Notes under the pieces: generated by a model
What the model saw: only the letters and a program-made list of their open reading frames with translations
Database searches by the model: none
What the model was told of the DNA's origin: nothing
NCBI GenBank assembly: GCA_030535815.1
Contig: JAUNRD010000072.1
Location: 1-7,826 of the forward strand
From: Clostridia bacterium
Lineage (GTDB): Bacteria; Bacillota; Clostridia; CAKSNL01; HGM11501
Direction of reading: 5' to 3'
Length of the DNA: 7,826 nucleotides
In this document: positions 5,076 to 7,826 of the stretch, piece after piece
How the letters are laid out: each line of letters begins with the position of its first letter
Numbering within the stretch: position 1 is the stretch's first letter
Made by a program: the position numbers and the translations under genes

Positions 5076-5981
5076 ATGAAAAAAATATATAAACTTACCC
5101 CTGCTTTCAAAGATGTTTTATGGGGCGGAGACAGTCTTAAGACACTTTTCGGAAAGGATATTCCCACAAGCACAACCGGTGAATCCTTCGAGGCTTCAAT
5201 AGTTCCGGGATTTTTAAGTAAAACTGAGGAAGGAGATTTTACCCTTCTTGCAAAAAATCCCGAAATGACGGGAAATGGCGGATTCAACCTTTTATTCAAG
5301 CTTATTGATGCGAGGGAAAAGCTTTCCGTTCAGGTTCATCCCGATAAGGAAGCCGCGGAATTTTTAGGTGGAGGAGAAAGTAAAACCGAGTGCTGGTATG
5401 TGCTTTCCGCAAAGGAAGGGGCATTCCTTTATTTAGGATTCAATGAGGGGGTTACCCCCGCAGAATTCAAATCCGCCTGCTATGAGGGCGGAATGGAGCA
5501 CCTTTTATCAGAGGTTCCCGTTAAAAAGGGCGACTTTTTCTTCGTTCCTGCAAAAACCGTACACGCCATAGGTGAGGGCATCGTAATTGCGGAGCTTCAG
5601 CAGTCCAGCGATACAACTTTCAGGGTTTATGACTATGAAAGACGGGACAAAAACGGAAATTTGAGGGAAATCCACAGAGAAGAAGCAATTGCCACGGCGG
5701 AGGTTTCAACCTATAAAAATGTGGAAAGAGAAAAGCTTTCAGATAAAAGAACACGCCTTTGCAGGTGCGAGCATTTTGAACTTATAAAGGTAGCAGGAAG
5801 CGAAGAAACTGAAAAAACAACCGACCGTTATGCACTCATATTCTTTGAAGAGGGCAGAGCAGAAATCAGCTATGATGGCGGAACTGTAAGTGCCAGGGCG
5901 GGGGATACTTTCTTTATCCCTGCTGCCTTAGGAGAATTTAAGGTTAAGGGTAACTTCACTTATTTATACATGACAGAATGA
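5076..5981 (+). CDS. manA: Mannose-6-phosphate isomerase, class I
   Basis: ManA interconverts mannose-6-phosphate and fructose-6-phosphate in the cytoplasm, feeding mannose into glycolysis or supplying mannose-6-phosphate for GDP-mannose and glycan synthesis. The 301-residue product is the short, Bacillus-type class I enzyme, a zinc-dependent cupin. Visible signatures are LWGGDSL near the N-terminus, SVQVHPDK with zinc ligands Gln86 and His88, KTECWYVL with zinc ligand Glu105, and VPAKTVHAIGEGI with zinc ligand His163. QQSSDTTFRVYDYER follows, with Arg183 at the usual catalytic position. A smaller C-terminal cupin-like part (about 215-301) includes AGDTFFIPA. Start ATG 5076 follows the AAGGTGAT site. 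It is the first gene behind the consensus promoter and 10 nt from the next gene. Nothing in the window shows whether the cell uses it for catabolism or for glycan synthesis. Confidence 0.96.
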   Translation: MKKIYKLTPAFKDVLWGGDSLKTLFGKDIPTSTTGESFEASIVPGFLSKTEEGDFTLLAKNPEMTGNGGFNLLFKLIDAREKLSVQVHPDKEAAEFLGGGESKTECWYVLSAKEGAFLYLGFNEGVTPAEFKSACYEGGMEHLLSEVPVKKGDFFFVPAKTVHAIGEGIVIAELQQSSDTTFRVYDYERRDKNGNLREIHREEAIATAEVSTYKNVEREKLSDKRTRLCRCEHFELIKVAGSEETEKTTDRYALIFFEEGRAEISYDGGTVSARAGDTFFIPAALGEFKVKGNFTYLYMTE

Positions 5982-5991
5982 GGAGAGACTT

Positions 5992-6648
5992 ATGAAAGCA
6001 GTAATTTTTGACCTTGACGGAACACTTCTTAACACCATTGACACCATTGCCTATTACGGAAATAAGGCATTGTCCGACTTCGGGTTTCCCACCTTCCCCG
6101 TTGACCGCTATAAATATTTTGCAGGTAACGGCGCAGTTAAGCTTATAAGAAGGGCACTTGAAGCAACGGGGAAGTATACAGAGGAAGATTTTGACAAGGT
6201 TTTTGCTTATTACAACGAAATATATAATGCCGACAGTTTATATCTTACACGTCCCTATGACGGAATCGTGGAAATGCTTAAAAAGCTTAAAGAGGCAGGA
6301 ATAAAAACGGGTGTTATATCAAATAAGCCGGACTTTGCGACGGTTGATGTTGTTAAAAAGGTGCTTGGAGAAGAGCTTATCGACCTTTGCCACGGAGCAA
6401 GGGATTGCTTTCCGTTAAAGCCGGACCCGGCATCTACCCTGGATATTTTAGGGGAACTTAAAGGGGATAAAGAGCACTCAGCCTTTGTTGGTGATACCTC
6501 CGTTGACATAGAAACGGGAAAGGCGGCGTCCTTACATACAATCGGAGTTAAGTGGGGCTTCCGCACCGAGGAGGAGTTAAAGGGGGCGGGAGCGGAATTT
6601 ATAATTTCTAACCCCAAAGAGCTTTATGATATAATTATCAATTTATAG
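5992..6648 (+). CDS. HAD-superfamily phosphatase, phosphoglycolate phosphatase-like
   Basis: The 218-residue product is a cytoplasmic Mg2+-dependent phosphatase of HAD subfamily IA. Motif I is FDLDGTLLNT, with nucleophile Asp7 and acid/base Asp9. Motif II is VISNKP (108-113, Ser110). Motif III is the Lys143 in LKPDP. Motif IV is FVGDTSVDIETG, with Asp168 and Asp172. An alpha-helical cap lies between motifs I and II (about 14-90). Length and motif wording fit the Gph group (2-phosphoglycolate to glycolate), but related enzymes act on pyrophosphate, sugar phosphates or nucleotides, so the substrate is not assigned. AGGAG (5981-5985) shares its first base with the manA stop codon and lies 6 nt before the ATG, indicating coupled expression. 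The dGTPase-like gene follows 8 nt after the stop. Motif I has LLN where LLD is more usual; this is outside the catalytic Asp pair. Confidence 0.9.
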   Translation: MKAVIFDLDGTLLNTIDTIAYYGNKALSDFGFPTFPVDRYKYFAGNGAVKLIRRALEATGKYTEEDFDKVFAYYNEIYNADSLYLTRPYDGIVEMLKKLKEAGIKTGVISNKPDFATVDVVKKVLGEELIDLCHGARDCFPLKPDPASTLDILGELKGDKEHSAFVGDTSVDIETGKAASLHTIGVKWGFRTEEELKGAGAEFIISNPKELYDIIINL

Positions 6649-6653
6649 GTGAT
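6647..6653 (+). promoter_or_regulatory. Ribosome binding site of the dGTPase-like gene, overlapping the upstream stop
   Basis: AGGTGAT begins inside the TAG stop codon (6646-6648) of the HAD gene and lies 3 nt before ATG 6657. It is the same AGGTGAT form used by manA. The overlap suggests that ribosomes ending the phosphatase help start translation of this gene. Confidence 0.6.
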
Positions 6654-6656
6654 ACA

Positions 6657-7826
6657 ATGAAATTTGCAAAAGAGGCACTTTTCCCGGAAAATCCGAAGTG
6701 GGAAAATGCCGTAAAAAGAGAAAACTCAATATATAACAGAAGCGCCGATGTGAGGACGGAGTTCGGACGTGACTATACGAGAATTATCCACTCCATGGCA
6801 TACCGCCGCCTTAAGCACAAAACCCAGGTGTTCTTTTCGCCCAAGAGCGACCATATCTGCACGAGAATCGAGCACGTTGGGCACGTTGAATCCGTAAGCT
6901 ACACCATAGGAAGCCATCTTGGGCTTAATACGGAATTAACCCGCGCCATATCCATGGGACACGATTTGGGCCACGCACCCTTCGGCCATTCGGGCGAGGG
7001 TGTGCTTCACAGGATTGCCGTGAATAACGGCGTTACGGAAGGATTCTGGCACGAGCGTAACAGTTTGCATCTTGTGGATGATTTGGAGCTTCTTGAGGAC
7101 GATAAAAGCCGCCGCAAAAATATGAATCTTACCTACGCCGTAAGGGACGGTATTGTTTCCCATTGCGGAGAGGTGGATGAAAACCATCTGTTTCCGAGAA
7201 GCGAGGCGGTTGACCTTAAGAACTTCAAAAAGGCGTCGGATTTTTCGCCCTATACCTGGGAAGGCTGTGTTGTGAAACTGGCGGATAAAATTTCCTATCT
7301 GGGAAGAGACCTTGAGGACGCTCTCATTCTTAAGATTTTAACCCGTGTGCAGTTAGCTGAGCTTGTGAAAATCTTAAAAGAAGACAAAAAGCTTTCCGGT
7401 ATGAGTATCGAGCATATAAATAACACGGTTTTAATAAGCGAATTTATTTCCGATGTGTGCGAAAACAGCAACATAGAAAACGGAATATGCTTGTCACCTC
7501 AGAGGGTGCATCTTATGAAGCTTATAAAGGAATTTAACTATCAGCACATCTACGGACACTACCGGCTTACGGGGTATAAGGAGTTTGCCGAGGTTGCCTT
7601 GAATAAGATTTTTGATACCCTTTATATGGCTTATGACGGGGCGTCTACGCCTTCGGAGATAAAAAAGGCATCGGAATATTATCCCTTTATGAAAAGCTTC
7701 CTTCACTGGATAGAGCAGTACTGGGAGCTTTCGGGAGACTTTGACGAATCAAAGCTTAAAAACAAGAAGATTTATAAAATTTCCGATAACAAGGTGGATT
7801 ATGCAAGAGCAATAATCGATTATATT
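6657..7826 (+). CDS. dgt: dGTPase-like HD-domain dNTP triphosphohydrolase (3' end beyond window)
   Basis: Enzymes of this family hydrolyse dGTP or other dNTPs to the nucleoside and tripolyphosphate, which tunes dNTP pools. There are 390 open codons from ATG 6657 to the window edge with no stop. The conserved block VRTEFGRDY (32-40), then SMAYRRLKHKTQVF (46-59), precedes the HD domain. Metal ligands are His73 (in TRIEHVGHV), His102-Asp103 (in GHDLGHAPFGHSGE, 101-114) and Asp210 (in KLADKISYLGRDLEDA). FWHERNSL follows the first HD block, as usual for the family. The C-terminal part, around LMKLIKEFNYQHIYGHYRL, resembles the dGTPase-associated domain. The first histidine motif is unusual: R-I-E-H replaces the common R-L-T-H, so substrate range may differ. 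It is third in the operon driven from 5018-5046. In many clostridia a dgt-like gene precedes dnaG and rpoD; whether that holds here lies outside the window. Confidence 0.92.
   Translation, partial: MKFAKEALFPENPKWENAVKRENSIYNRSADVRTEFGRDYTRIIHSMAYRRLKHKTQVFFSPKSDHICTRIEHVGHVESVSYTIGSHLGLNTELTRAISMGHDLGHAPFGHSGEGVLHRIAVNNGVTEGFWHERNSLHLVDDLELLEDDKSRRKNMNLTYAVRDGIVSHCGEVDENHLFPRSEAVDLKNFKKASDFSPYTWEGCVVKLADKISYLGRDLEDALILKILTRVQLAELVKILKEDKKLSGMSIEHINNTVLISEFISDVCENSNIENGICLSPQRVHLMKLIKEFNYQHIYGHYRLTGYKEFAEVALNKIFDTLYMAYDGASTPSEIKKASEYYPFMKSFLHWIEQYWELSGDFDESKLKNKKIYKISDNKVDYARAIIDYI

Noticed and set aside
6032..6049. Perfect tandem 9-bp duplication ACACCATTG in the HAD phosphatase gene
   Set aside because: It encodes Asn/Asp-Thr-Ile twice, and the motif I region keeps normal family spacing, so it is probably coincidence of codon choice and not an insertion.

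Overview
The window looks like chromosomal DNA from a low-to-medium GC Gram-positive anaerobe, most likely a member of the Clostridia. The reasons are strong AGGAGG-type ribosome binding sites, an rph-rdgB gene pair, a short Bacillus-type class I ManA, a UgtP/MGDG-synthase-like glycosyltransferase, and tiny cysteine-rich membrane peptides of a kind seen in clostridia. This placement is inference from gene content; no rRNA or other taxonomic marker is present.

Layout. Positions 1-538 (minus) hold the N-terminal part of a glycolipid glycosyltransferase cut by the window edge. Running away from it on the plus strand is a small unit (about 613-1035). It has a structured leader, a 31-residue hydrophobic peptide gene (669-764), a GC-rich intercistronic hairpin, a 45-residue cysteine-rich peptide gene (853-990) and a rho-independent terminator. 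The two peptides are diverged paralogues, and neither is obvious from long-ORF calling. Converging on that terminator is the minus-strand rph-rdgB operon (2372-1029), covering tRNA 3'-end processing and nucleotide-pool cleaning.

A 140-bp divergent intergenic region separates rph from a plus-strand P-type Ca2+-ATPase (2513-5038). The last codons of the ATPase contain an exact consensus sigma-A promoter (TTGACA, 17-bp spacer, TATAAT). This promoter should drive the tightly packed downstream operon manA (5076-5981), a HAD phosphatase (5992-6648) and a dGTPase-like HD phosphohydrolase (6657 to the window end). Gaps within that operon are 10 and 8 nt.

Most of the window is housekeeping metabolism: RNA processing, XTP/dITP and dNTP hydrolysis, sugar-phosphate isomerisation, phosphate-ester repair and calcium export. 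The least explained part is the micropeptide pair, with its leader that could mask the first ribosome binding site. No mobile elements, CRISPR arrays, tRNAs or rRNAs were seen.
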